Source: Cepaea nemoralis (lineage: Eukaryota > Mollusca > Gastropoda > Stylommatophora > Helicidae). From it: 64,000 nucleotides of DNA. Location of the stretch: NCBI GenBank assembly GCA_014155875.1, contig JACEFZ010025839.1, forward strand, positions 220,001-284,000. Direction: 5' to 3'. Shown here piece after piece: positions 41,663 to 52,351 of this stretch (position 1 is the stretch's first letter; every line of letters starts with the position of its first letter). A program made the translations under genes and the position numbers. The notes under the pieces are model-generated. The model saw only the letters and a program-made list of their open reading frames with translations. It ran no database searches and was not told where the DNA came from.

Positions 41663-43650
41663 ATGGCATCAGCTAAATTTAATGTTGCTGAAGTACAGGC
41701 TACAGGGCGTGAGATGGGTTATGATGGGGCGGAGTTACAGAAATATGTTCAGGAAGTGGAAAGAGACTTCAGACAAGCTGTGCGCGAAGCTAAGAAAATT
41801 GAGGCTGAGGCTAGGAAGATGGAGGCCGAGCAGGCAGTCAGAGACCATGAGTTCCGTATGAGGGAGTTGGAGCTGAAAGCTCAAACTGCCAAGGAAAGCG
41901 AGGGTGCAGTGGGAGGCGCAGTTCTCCCTGACTCAACAACTTCTAGTGGCGGTCCATACCAGGCAATGAAGTTCCCATTGCTCCCGTTCGATGAACACAA
42001 AGATAAGATCGACCAGTATCTTCACAGATTTCAGTCGATGGCTTTGGCTATGGGATTGGAGCGTGGGAAATGGAACTTGAAACTCTCACAGGGCCTGAGG
42101 GGGACCGCGTACGAGGTCTACTCAAGGTTGCCACCTGGTATGGAGAATGACTATGAGGCCCTGGAAAAAGCATTATTGAAAAGGTTCCAGATGACAGCCC
42201 ATACATACCGACAGCAGTTCAGAAAGTCGAAGAGAGAGCCAGGGGAGATGTTCGCAGCCTACAGCGTTAGACTTAAGTCTTACCTTTTGAAGTGGATGTC
42301 ATTAGCTGGATTTGCTAACGACTATGAAAGTTTAGAAGAATTAGTGGTCGTGGACCAAATGAAGAGGATGATGCCTAAGCCATTGCAAACCTTCTTGCTT
42401 GAAAATGGGGCAGAAAGGTTAGACGTAGTCAACACATTAGCGGAAAGGTATGTGCTAGCTCATGGGGATAATGGGGAACTGTCACAACCCAATCCCCGAC
42501 CACCAGACACATGGTCTGGAAAGAAGAAGAACCCTAAAACAGCTCACACCAAGAAGGAGGATCCTTTCGATAAAGTTCCAATTAAGAAACCCTCTGGTAA
42601 GAGTCCACCTGGATCTCCTAAAAGAAAGTGGAGTGAAAAGTGGTGCGCCTACTGCAAATCTCCCACACACAATACGGCCGATTGCAGGCGCAAACAGAAA
42701 GACTCTCACTATGCTGCCTGTCTTGTAGAAACCGGGGAAGGGTCTAACAGGGAGGTAGAAGGGAGGGGTCTTGAGAACAAAGATTCAGAGAAACCACCAG
42801 TAGTAGAGACGATACTTGTGAACGGACAACCAGTCGAATGTCTCTATGACACCGGTCTGCAGTTTGAGGCCGTAATTTCCTCACACTTAGTGAGCCCAGA
42901 GCAGCTAACCGGGGAGTCTATTGAGATTCAAACGGCGACCAAGAGTGCGGTAGCGATGTCTCTTCCGATTGCGAAGGTGGACATCAAATCGAAATATGTT
43001 ACCGGCATTATACAGGCAGCCGTTCTGCTCGATCCGATCTTCCCAATGATCTTGGGTTGTCGCTACGTCTTTCTAGGGATCCCAACAGAACCCATGTACG
43101 TAGGGGCAATGCAAACCAGATCTCAATCGGGAGATGAGCAGACGCCGGCCTTGATCGTGAATCCCTTGCCTTGGGAGTTACGAGCTGCTCAAAGCCAGGA
43201 TGCTACTTTGCAACCTTGCTTCAACCAGTTGCCAAAAAGTTCTGACCCACCAAGACGGGGTCAGTATTATATGAAGAATCGGTTATTGTTCCGGAGAGCC
43301 GGAGTGGAGGAACGCCAGCATGGACAGCTGGTAGTTCCTAAGGCCTATCGGGAACAACTTCTTCATATGGGACACACCATTTCATTCAGTGGACATATGG
43401 GTGTCGGGGCAACACTCCAGCGCATTTCCTGCCATTACTACTGGCCAGGGATGACTGGAGACGTGCGTCGGTACGTCAAGTCGTGCCCAGAGTGCCAGCG
43501 TGTGGCACCAAAACACTGGACGGCTCCGGTAATCCTGGGCGACATGCCCATTATGAACTCTCCTTTCGAGAGAGTTGCCATCGATCTTGTTGGTCCTCTT
43601 CCTCGGACTAGGAAGAGGAATATGTACATTCTTACGATGGTGGATGCTGT
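41663..43650 (+). CDS. Gag, protease and N-terminal integrase
   Basis: The chosen start is ATGGCATCAGC at 41663, in the context AAGATGG; an upstream in-frame Met at 41603 is possible. Residues 25-75 form a charged helical, coiled-coil-like segment. About 105-275 is a capsid region; its second half (LLKRFQMTAHTYRQQFRKSK to AERYVLAHG) has the layout of SCAN-type domains. A CX2CX4HX4C zinc knuckle begins at residue 328. Protease has YDTGLQFEAVI with DTG at 396-398. Integrase follows: HHCC zinc-binding module at about 566-613 (SCPECQR), then the first catalytic Asp in AIDLVGP at residue 641. The frame is lost by one base at about 43650, just after TMVDAV; beyond that the frame is unrelated sequence to a stop at 43712. 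Confidence 0.92.
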
Positions 43651-43653
43651 TCC

Positions 43654-45637
43654 ATGTGGGGTGAGGCGATACCGTTGGCCACAATCGACTCTAAGCGAGT
43701 GGCTGATGCACTGATGGAGACCTTTACTCGGTTGGGATTTCCAAACCAGATCCTAACGGACAATGGGTCTCAGTTCTGTGGTAAGCTGATGGAGGAAGTC
43801 TTTCGTATCTTCCAGACTAACCACATTCACACAAGCCCATACCACCCTCAGTCGAATGGGCAAGTAGAGAGGTTTAATGGTACCTTGATGACCATGCTTC
43901 GGAAGCTGGCTCAAGAGAAACCAGACAGATGGGATGAGTATATCCCAGCCGCCTTGTTCGCCTATCGGGAGGTTCCCCATGGGTCGACCGGGTTGCCACC
44001 AGCCACTCTACTATTCGGGAGGCCAATCAAGGGTCCCTTAGAAGCCCTATTGAGATGTTGGACAGAGGAAGAAACTTCCGAAGAAGTTGTATCCTCATAT
44101 AAATACGTCGAAGAGTTAAAGAAGAAACTCCAGACGGGTTGGGCTTTGGCAGCTCAGAATCTGAGGGCGGCCAGAAAGAGACACGCGGCCTACTACAATA
44201 GAAGGACGAAAGATAGGTCTCTTAAAGTGGGGGATCGGGTTCTGTTGTTGCTTCCAGTAGGTTCCAATAAACTCGAGATTGGTTGGCAGGGGCCTTTCCC
44301 GGTGGAAAGGGTTGTGTCCCGCACCAACTATGCCATCCGGATCAGGGGGAAATCCAAAATCTTCCACATTAACCTCCTCAAAAAGTATGAAGAACGATCT
44401 GATGGTACTTCTCTCCCACTCATGACTATGGCGGTCGCGATGGAAACTGAATCGGGCGAAGACGCGGATAGGGGGTATCCTTTACACCCTGGGGAAACCT
44501 ATAGGGATGTACATATAAATCCTGATCTGTCGGCTGAAGAAACAGACCTGGTCATCCGTTTGTTGGAGTCCCATCAGCAGATTCTTACCGATCGGCCAGG
44601 GCGGACAGGGTTGGTCGAGTTTGATATGACTCTGACTACCCAAGACCCCGTTCGCCAAAAAATATATCCAGTGCCCTTTTCGAAAGAGAAGGCCCTGGAA
44701 GCCGAAATCCAGAAACTTCTGGACGATGACATCATCACTCCTTCGACTTCTCCTTATAATGCCGGGGTTGTCTTGTTGAGGAAGCCCAGTGGGGAGCACC
44801 GCCTATGTATTGATTACAGGCATTTAAACAGTTGTACGACATTCCAAGTTGAACCGTTACCGAACACAAATCAACTGTTTGCCAGACTAAATAAGGCAAA
44901 GTACTTTTCAAAGATTGATCTAAGCCGGGGATATTATCAGATCCCTGTGAAGCCCGAGGTTCGCCCCTTGCTCGCCTTCAGTACTCCGAGCGGGCACTAC
45001 GAATTCAAGGTGATGCCATTTGGGCTGAGCAATGCGCCCAGTGTGTTCACCCGCATGATGAGAATGTTATTAGAGCCTTTAAAGGATCCCTCTGTCGTCT
45101 CGTTTATGGATGATATTCTCATCGCGTCTGACAATCTGAAAGATCACCTGAAGTCCTTGGGACAGATTTTCACAAGGTTAAAAGAGGAAGGGTTAACCGC
45201 CCGTCCAGCCAAATGCATGATTGGTTATCAATCCTTGGAATTTCTGGGACATACTATTACCCCAGGGGGACTGGTACCGGAAGAAAAGAATATTGAGAAG
45301 GTCAGACTCGCACCACGTCCTAAGTCCAAAAAGGATGTTAGGTCTATCTTGTCTCTGTGTGGGTTTTACCAGAAATTTATTCCGAAGTTCAACGAAATTG
45401 GGGCACCGTTGACAGAAACCCTGAAGAAAGGATCGCCAGATCCTATAGTCTGGACCCCGAGCTGTGAAGAAGCTTATGGAAAGCTGAAACAGGCTTTGGT
45501 GGATAGGCAAGTCCTGCAACTCCCAAATTTGGAGAAAACGTTTGTTCTAAGAACCGACGCGAGTAACATAGGGATTGGGGCAACTCTGTTGCAGGAAGGG
45601 CGAGATGAATCCTTTCGGTGCTATGTCCGGTGGCGTA
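43654..45637 (+). CDS. Integrase core, RT and start of RNase H
   Basis: It continues integrase in the new frame. Catalytic Asp36 (ILTDNGSQF) and Glu72 ([10 protein letters not shown]) are spaced D-35-E. A GPF motif is at 213-215 ([10 protein letters not shown]), followed by [12 protein letters not shown] covers about residues 340-540: [36 protein letters not shown] and catalytic FMDD at 484-487, then [12 protein letters not shown]. RNase H begins with [15 protein letters not shown] (first Asp at 635). The frame shifts again near 45620-45630. The Met at 43654 is only the first ATG in this frame and is not a real start. Placement of RT after integrase in one reading direction is unambiguous. 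Confidence 0.93.
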
Positions 45638-45976
45638 TGCAAGTAGAAAACTGTTACCCGCGGAACGGAATTACTCCACCGTCGAACGGGAATGTCTGGC
45701 TCTAGTGTGGGCGGTACAGAAATTTCAACCTTATCTGTATGGAGTACCGTTCAAAGTAGCAAGTCCGACCATCAACCTCTGACGTTTTTGGCAACTTCTA
45801 AGAAACTGAACGCGAGGTTAATGAGATGGTCATTGCTCCTACAACCGTATCAGTTCACGGTAGAATACATCCCCGGAAGGGAGAATGTGGGAGCGGATTT
45901 TCTATCACGGCATCCTATGGTTGAATGTGAGGGTGGGGCCATTCGAACAGAACCTCTGGCAGTAGAAAGTTCGTAG
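45627..45976 (+). pseudogene. Rest of RNase H, in two further frames
   Basis: From about 45627 a third frame carries [25 protein letters not shown] and KFQPYLYG. Near 45760 the reading moves to a fourth segment, [20 protein letters not shown], then EYIPGRENVGADFLSRHP and a stop at 45974. All conserved RNase H blocks are therefore present but broken by two frameshifts. The last stop lies 15 bases before the polypurine tract, so nothing is encoded after RNase H. Confidence 0.88.
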
Positions 45977-45990
45977 GGCTCGACTTTCTT

Positions 45991-46003
45991 AAGAGGGGGC
46001 CTA
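45991..46003 (+). promoter_or_regulatory. Polypurine tract
   Basis: AAGAGGGGGCCTA lies directly before the TG of the 3' LTR, the expected place for plus-strand DNA priming. Confidence 0.8.
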
Positions 46004-48168
46004 TGTAGCGAAACGCCAGTGGCCCATGTCCTCAGGCCTTCTTTGGATTTGAGTAAACAGGGGGAAACAGCTTTCGGGAACCCTCAGTTCTCTTGTTCGC
46101 TCAATCACCATGGAAGATAGTTCTTTGGGTTACTTTAACAACACGATCTTTTAATAGAACGATTAGATATATGTCTTGTCTTCGGGGAAACCCGATAGAG
46201 CGCCTTACACCAAATACACACCAGTGCAACTTCTGGTGCAATTCATGTCCGTTCCAATACTACCGTTTGGTATTTGCAGAATGTCTATTTAATTCAAAGA
46301 TTAGGACAACACTGCAGCCTACTACTGGGGAAATGAAAAGGTAATAATTGGGTTTTATTGAATACTGCTAGACCTTGGTTATAAAGATAACTGGTTGTCT
46401 CGACTGGTGAGACGAATTGGCGAGACGGCAGTCTTGCAATATTGGGAGTGGGTTGACCGTTGGCCAATCTAGCTAAGCGTCTTGTTCTTGGCATTGCCTG
46501 GGAACGAATCTGAGCAATATAGCTTCCCAGATGATTTCACTTGTTCTTGGCAGCAGATGGACGGGTGCTATCTTTCTTCCTAAGGCCTGAACTCGGCATA
46601 GTAGCATCTCTCATTGTAAATATAAACACATTATATAGCTACGGTATGCCGGAAGGAGGGAAGGGCTCCGTGCGGACAGGTTTCCACCCATCTATGATCT
46701 ATCTTCTTGAGCCGGAAAAGGCTATCCACTGTGTTATATCTTTCGTCTTTCAGCCGATGGGGTGGCCAGGTGGACTGAATGGTTACTGGTCGATAGGATG
46801 ATGTCGGGAATATAAATAAACTTCTTTATCTCACTGAGAGAACCTGAACTCCTCTGAATCTACGTGTGATGTGAGGCACTGCCGGTACATTGCGGCGACA
46901 GCTCAGACAAGAGCAGCGGCCGGAAGGGGTAGTATCTTCTTTTCTATTCTTGCTGGGAATGGGGAACAACACTTCTTTGATTATTCACACAACACAATAA
47001 GAGCTTTGCCAGTGAGAGAGAGAGGCCGGGAAACGAATGTGCCCAATAAGAATAAAGGCTTGGTATGAGTGTGGAGAGTGAGTCTTGTAGGCAAAAAGTA
47101 CCTAGGGTCAAACGACAAGACTTCGTCAAGCTAAAGGCCTAGTCTAGAAAAGACGCGGCCAATCCAGGACCTCTTGTCAGGTCAGGCTAATTGCACGCAG
47201 GTCTGGTAAAGAAATATATATCTATTAATATTATATATTTTGTTGATAGCAGCTGATGTGCTGAGACCATTAGGAGTCTCCATGTCGGCTGTACCAGAAG
47301 TTTAGGCTGGAGACTCTCACAACTGTTTATCCTTTACAGGGTCCTTCCTTTTTGAAAGTAGGAACAGAGCTGAAGGTCTCGACAGGGCTATACGCAGAAA
47401 GTATGTTGAAGACGAGGCCATGTCAAGTTTTGGGCCATGCCAGGTCCAAGAGTATGATCTCTACCAGATAGAGCCACAGCTGGCCCGAAAGAATGACCAT
47501 CAGTCTTTCCAACACCTCGCCAGTCATCTCGATACGCTAGGATCGAGTCAGTTTGTATTCTGGACTGAACCCCGCATAAATATCAGATCTACCCATCCTT
47601 GTCTGAGACAGTGAAGGATACCTACCCAATTCCCGCTCAGGAACTATTTCTCTTTGTAGGAACTTTTACTTAGCATTGTGACCAGGGATCACAGGACATT
47701 TTCCCACGAACATTAGTCTGGTTCCACAGAGACCTGTTGTTAGCCCAACGTACCGGGAGGGAAAGCAAGGAGGACTTATGATTCGGTGAGCGATATGTGG
47801 ACAGAACGGACCTTGACTACAGCTTGGTCTATGATGTAAAGCCATGATGCTCTGTGTCTGAACTGAATTCTGTGTCCCGGTTTTGTCTGTTTAGAACTAT
47901 CTGTTTTAACTGCCTTAATGTTTTCCTGTGCTGTTCTTTATTAGGTTAATAAATCACGTTTTAGTTTATTCCAACGATCACCGTGTTATCTATGGATCAG
48001 CCAGAAAGACACGTCAGGGAATAGGTCCCGAGGTCGAAAGAGAGAGTGACAGTGAGTCCGGGGAACGGAGGAGGGTTGGCAAGCCAAGACCTATCCCAGC
48101 CAGGGCGAAAGAATAATTTTGAAACATTGTGACGTAGTTATTTGGGACCCTCCACGTAGCTTGTTACA
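46004..48168 (+). repeat. 3' LTR, 2165 bp
   Basis: It begins TGTAGCGAAACG and ends CGTAGCTTGTTACA. Differences from the 5' LTR are spread along its length, including one-base indels, with no large rearrangement. Confidence 0.93.
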
Positions 48169-48173
48169 GTGAC

Positions 48174-48345
48174 GACGGTGAGAATCAGCAGTGGTTCGAA
48201 TCGCGTCGGTAACTTATGGGATATGTGAGCCGGCCTCTCAGAAAGCAATGGCAAACTACTGAGCGTAATCTTGCCAAGAAATCAATAATCAGCTGAAAGA
48301 TGCTGACGTTGACAGCAATGTCCTGTAAAGGATATGCAAACAATT
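48174..48345 (+). mobile_element. SINE S1 3' half, beyond the LTR element
   Basis: It starts GACGGTGAGAATCAGCAGTG with box B GGTTCGAATCGC, then GAAAGCAATGGCAAACTACT and the terminus GTCCTGTAAAGGATATGCAA. Joined to 39183-39252 it makes one contiguous S1 copy. Confidence 0.88.
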
Positions 48346-48359
48346 GATTAACTCTCTAT

Positions 48360-48880
48360 TATGCTTCAGAGCAGAAGCAGTAGGACAAATGTATCTTTCT
48401 CAATTGAGATGTGGAAAAGAGTTCTTAAGAGCTACGATAATCCAATTCTGATGTACTGACGCAATCATAGACAATTAGCAGACACGTGAGAAATTGTGTG
48501 GAAGCTACGGACGTGTGCTTTCGTATAAGAATTAACAGAACACCCTGGACGGATACTAAGTGTAATTAATATATCTTGAAAGAAGTTGAGACGATAACCC
48601 AGAAGGAGAACTGATTACTCGCATCAGAGGAAGACAGTCCATATTCTGTAGGTATGTCGTGAGAAGGGACAGCTGATGTATCTCGTCAGATGGAGAAGTA
48701 GGGCGAGACCAAGAAAGAAAATGCTGGACAGATTGATATCATAGCATGGAGGAACATCGGTATCAGAAATGATTGGCAGCACAAGAGACAGATGGCTGTG
48801 GACAGGCATGATCACCAACCACAGCATGGACTATAAGGCGAAATGGATGCCTGCATATTGTCTTTCTAGCTGGGGTGAAG
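48360..48880 (+). pseudogene. LINE-D degraded 3' region
   Basis: Plus-strand pieces, in changing frames, read GELITRIRGRQSIFCRYVVR and, further on, RKCWTDWYHSMEEHRYQK and AAQETDGC. This matches the order near the C-terminus of LINE-A and LINE-C, but with many stops. Confidence 0.55.
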
Positions 48881-49134
48881 TTCAGTCCTCTCACGTTTTA
48901 GTCCATGAGATAAACTTCACTAATGTTAACCCCTCTAGTCTATTTGTTATAGTTAGCACCAGATCTACCAAACAGACATTACAATGATTGTGATGATGTA
49001 CTTTTTGTTTTGTTTTTTGGTATATTTGAACTCAGGCGTATTTCACGTGCTTCTACTATACTACCAGTAGCCGCCACTATTAGGGAGTGTACTGGACTGA
49101 TCGTTGCGTGTGGGTTAGATTTCCCTATTATCAG

Positions 49135-49325
49135 TGTCCACCACCATTAGACGAACCCCCTCCGACTTCTAAGGTACTTGTAATTTACGTCCCCAAGTCA
49201 AGAACAAGCGGTCATCATCTAAGTTCTACTGACTAGTGTGAGGCTTGAACCCAGTACCCTGCAATCAGCCTACCGGAAGTTTAGGAGCTAGTGCTGTAAT
49301 CAATCCAGTAGAGCCGACCTCCTGG
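49135..49325 (-). mobile_element. SINE S4 copy
   Basis: The minus-strand head contains box B GGGTTCAAGCCTCAC and the body CTTGACTTGGGGACGTAAAT, matching 51650-51815. Confidence 0.7.
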
Positions 49326-49409
49326 CCACGATGTAATGACAATGATGATAATTTCTACCCATGTATCTGACAACCTACACATTTAGATGAATCACAATAC
49401 ACAAGTTAG

Positions 49410-49630
49410 AGACACGCTGGCACACTGGCTAGTTGTCGTGCCTCCAGCTCCTGCAGTCATGGTTTCGAATTCGCAACGAGGCAGATTTGTTTAGAATTGA
49501 CCCTGTCTGCCAGGTCAAGGCAGCCTATAATGCGCACCAGGAAATGTGTTAGAATGTGCAGGCGTCCGGTGTGGTATTGATCACAGCACCTCTCTACGGG
49601 TGCCTATTGGTCTGTTCAAATACGAGGCTG
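49410..49630 (+). mobile_element. SINE S3 copy
   Basis: The head is GGCACACTGGCTAGTTGTCG with box B TGGTTTCGAATTCG. The body has CTGCCAGGTCAAGGCAGCC and ACCAGGAAATGTGTTAGAAT. Confidence 0.72.
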
Positions 49631-49758
49631 GCATCATATACCCAGTTGGGACGTTATTGTAAATGTTAGGACGTTACGCTGGAAAGAGAGGGGGAGAGAG
49701 AAACAGATACAGAGGGAGGGAGCGAAAGACAGTGAGAGCCAGAGAAACAAACACAGAG

Positions 49759-49774
49759 ATTGATTGATTGATTA

Positions 49775-49806
<32 letters not shown>
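49759..49806. repeat. (TTGA)n run, probable tail of a minus-strand LINE
   Basis: TGAT/TTGA units over 48 bases. The adjoining minus-strand ORF (49772-50017) may be the 3' end of an element with a (TCAA)n tail like that at 11887-11912, but no motif confirms it. Confidence 0.6.
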
Positions 49807-49807
<1 letters not shown>

Positions 49808-49850
49808 ACTTTGTTTTCTAAGGGTATCAAATTGGGCACGCAGGCCAGCC

Positions 49851-49940
49851 TTATATTTAATTAAACATAGCAGCCCAAAAATTGATAATAGAACGCTAGA
49901 ATTGAATGTGTCGGTCGATTTTTTAACATTATCTAATGTC
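49851..49940 (-). repeat. Direct repeat, first copy (second at 50601-50690)
   Basis: TTTAATTAAACA, AGCAACCCAAAAATTGATAA-like and GTCGATTTTTTA... segments recur at 50601-50690 at about 85 percent identity. Only the copy at 49851 adjoins the TTGA tail. Confidence 0.7.
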
Positions 49941-50067
49941 GTGGGGTACTTGTAGTTCTTTCCCATTTTCTTAAAATCTTTCATCTTTCGTTCATCAATA
50001 GGGCATGATACATTCACATAGGGGGAAAAACATTGTCACATGAATGTTGTAAACATAAACAATGCAT

Positions 50068-50069
<2 letters not shown>

Positions 50070-50120
<51 letters not shown>

Positions 50121-50128
50121 AGCGAGAG

Positions 50129-50186
<58 letters not shown>

Positions 50187-50330
50187 GCACACACACAGAG
50201 GGAGACAGGGAGAGATACAAAGAGAAACAGACACACACAGAGAGTTAGAGAATCAGAGAGACACACAGAGAGAAACAGACAGAGAGACAGTCAGAGAGGC
50301 AGAGAGACAGAAAGAGACAAAGAAAGAGAC
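50070..50330. repeat. (GA)n microsatellite and GA-rich flank
   Basis: Long GA runs to 50185, then CACACAGAG, GACAG and AGAGAC mixtures. All Arg-Glu or Leu-Ser repeat ORFs here are microsatellite translations. Confidence 0.95.
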
Positions 50331-50785
50331 TGACCACTTATTCCTCCGTGTCCTCAGGTCTACATAAATGCGCTGGTCCTATCACTTCATACCACCATTT
50401 GCTTTAATGATATACGCCTCGAGACGTGTAAAAATGTCCCTTCACATACTTTTTACTCACATTACAAAGGTAAGTGTATTCTCCGATGTATAATTTAAAT
50501 ACAACCGTTAATGGTATAACGCTACTGGAACAATCAGATAAGCAGCCATTTTCAGAGTTAGTGAAAATTAACTACTTTCATGACAAGAATTCTTAATGGA
50601 AATTTTTAATTAAACACAGCAACCCAAAAATTGATAATAGAACGTTGCAATTAAACGTGTTAGTCGATTTTTTAGCACTATCTAAACACGGCAAATGTCA
50701 ATGCGGCCCAGCTTTAAACTGGATTATCCGAATATTAATGTAGGTGAACATATGGCCACAGGCTGGAAGAAGTTCTTCAGTCTCT

Positions 50786-50890
50786 AGTCAGTCAGTCAGT
50801 CAGTCAGTCAGTCAGTCAGTCAGTCAGTCAGTCAGTCAGTCAGTCAGTCAGTCAGTCAGTCAGTCAGTCAGTCAGTTAGTTAGTTAGTCC
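50786..50890. repeat. (CAGT)n microsatellite
   Basis: About 23 CAGT units followed by three TTAG units. Confidence 0.95.
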
Positions 50891-51055
50891 GTCCGTTTTG
50901 CGACAAAGCCAGCCGCCTTTTTTCCGAACATGCAATTCACGCTACAAACAACCGCGGATAGATGTAAAAGCATTTCACGCGAAATTCACAGCTCACAGTG
51001 TCGAGCCACGCACTCAACTCGGTAGCATGGGGACGGAACCATACATTTCTATTCC

Positions 51056-51290
51056 AGCATGAGGCGAAATGGTTACGGATGCAGTTCGTAATACCGTATA
51101 CCTGTGTTCGAAACACAACTGTGGGCGATTTTGCAGCAGGCCCCCTTACGTTGGTTTTTATGAAATGGTATAGATGCCGGTCGTGCAGAAAGCAAAGACA
51201 AACTACTGAACGTAAACTTGCCCAGGAATCACGTACAGCCAAAAAACGCTGGGGTTGACTGTTACGTCCTGTAAAGGATAGGCAAGTATC
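51056..51290 (+). mobile_element. SINE S1, near full length
   Basis: The head is GGCGAAATGGTTACGGATGC, box B is GTTCGAAAC at 51105, and the terminus is GACTGTTACGTCCTGTAAAG. One of the more complete copies. Confidence 0.82.
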
Positions 51291-51640
51291 ATTATTTTTT
51301 CATCACATCACAAACCCATAGCAGAAAATTGCTATAAGAAAGCAAAATATATGTGATGATCGGTCGTGCACACCCCTACGGCAACATCGTGTAAACATTT
51401 CCTCTTTCATTGGAAAATGGGATATATTATTCACATGGTATGTGATTTCAGATGAACAGGGGGGCCTTGTAAAGTATGTATATGAACTTATGCTTGTTGT
51501 TTCTCCGCATGACCGATCGGGAATCAAAGAATTATGTGTTCTGTAATGCCGTCTTTACTTCCTAGAAAATCTCCTCGTAGCCATTGAAGCTTGGGTCGAC
51601 AGGAAAAACGGGAAAATTCCAGTCTTGACATGGGTTCGGG
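51291..51640. other. No feature recognised
   Basis: No gene or repeat is seen. Confidence 0.4.
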
Positions 51641-51649
51641 AGTCAGCAT

Positions 51650-51815
51650 GTCCGAATGAATAGAAGAGCTCGTTCTTAAACATCCGGTGTGCTAATGTCG
51701 AGGTAACGGGTTCAACCCCTACACCGGTCAGTTGGACTAAAATGTTGACTTTTCTTCCTTGACTTGGGGACATAAATTAAAAGTAGTTCTGAAGTCTGAG
51801 TGGCGAGGGTGGACT
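51650..51815 (+). mobile_element. SINE S4 copy
   Basis: It has GTCGAGGTAACGGGTTCAAC (box B region) and CCTTGACTTGGGGACATAAA. The box B GGTTCAACCCC fits the Pol III consensus well. Confidence 0.72.
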
Positions 51816-52351
51816 ACGCTTGTTTTCAAAGCGAGCGAGAGCTAAAATTCGAACACATGTTGACAGGGTCAGGGCAAGCGTGCAAGCTTGTGTTCACAGA
51901 CCTGTTAGAAGTCCACAAGAGGTGTCACTCTCAAGAAGCGGGCTTCACGGCCAATCAGAAGGAGAAGTCGGTACAATCAACTTCGTTCAATCATACAAGT
52001 ATAAACTACAGATTTCAGATTCAGTGGTTTAACATGAGAAATAACTTAAGAAATAAAGGTATTATTGGCACTCGTAGAAGTAGAGGGAAGAAGTAGAGGC
52101 CACACCAGCAGACAATATAAAGATTTGAAACTATAGCGGCAACATCAGGTCAATAAATGACGACAGCGCCTCCCTGAAGGAACACGTTTAATTTCAAGCA
52201 CGGTCGATCAGACATGTGAGCAACATGTAAGTAAAGACTGTCTTTGCACGTCTTGAGACGTATTTAGAATAGCGTGTTATTTTATTAGACCAATCGCTAG
52301 TGATGTGGTCAATAACGCACCGACCATATTTACTTCCTTAGATATGTTCTA
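51816..52351. other. No feature recognised
   Basis: Two overlapping ORFs (98 and 70 codons) have no recognisable similarity. Confidence 0.4.

Larger units (their letters stand above)
39253..48168 (+). mobile_element. Gmr1-like Ty3/gypsy LTR retrotransposon
   Basis: A complete 8.9-kb element with two long LTRs, a primer-binding-site candidate, a gag-pol region and a polypurine tract. A perfect 5-bp duplication GTGAC lies at 39248-39252 and 48169-48173. The coding order is Gag with CCHC knuckle, protease, integrase, RT, RNase H. RT and integrase are Ty3/gypsy-like, with a GPF module after the integrase core, but integrase precedes RT as in Ty1/copia. That order defines the Gmr1-like group. No envelope gene is present. 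Three frameshifts make this copy defective as read. Confidence 0.93.

Noticed and set aside
43640..43714. A programmed frameshift between the two pol frames
   Set aside because: The shift falls inside the integrase core just after the first catalytic Asp, where programmed shifting is not expected, and two further shifts of the same kind follow.
45692..46350. An envelope gene after RNase H
   Set aside because: The RNase H stop is 15 bases before the polypurine tract and LTR; the ORF at 46093-46344 lies within the LTR.
49772..50017. A host gene with an NQSINQSIN tail
   Set aside because: The C-terminal repeats translate the TTGA run, and the rest has no motif; more likely a LINE 3' end.
50000..50370. 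Overlapping ORFs rich in Arg-Glu or Leu-Ser
   Set aside because: They translate the GA run on both strands. No composition beyond the repeat is seen.
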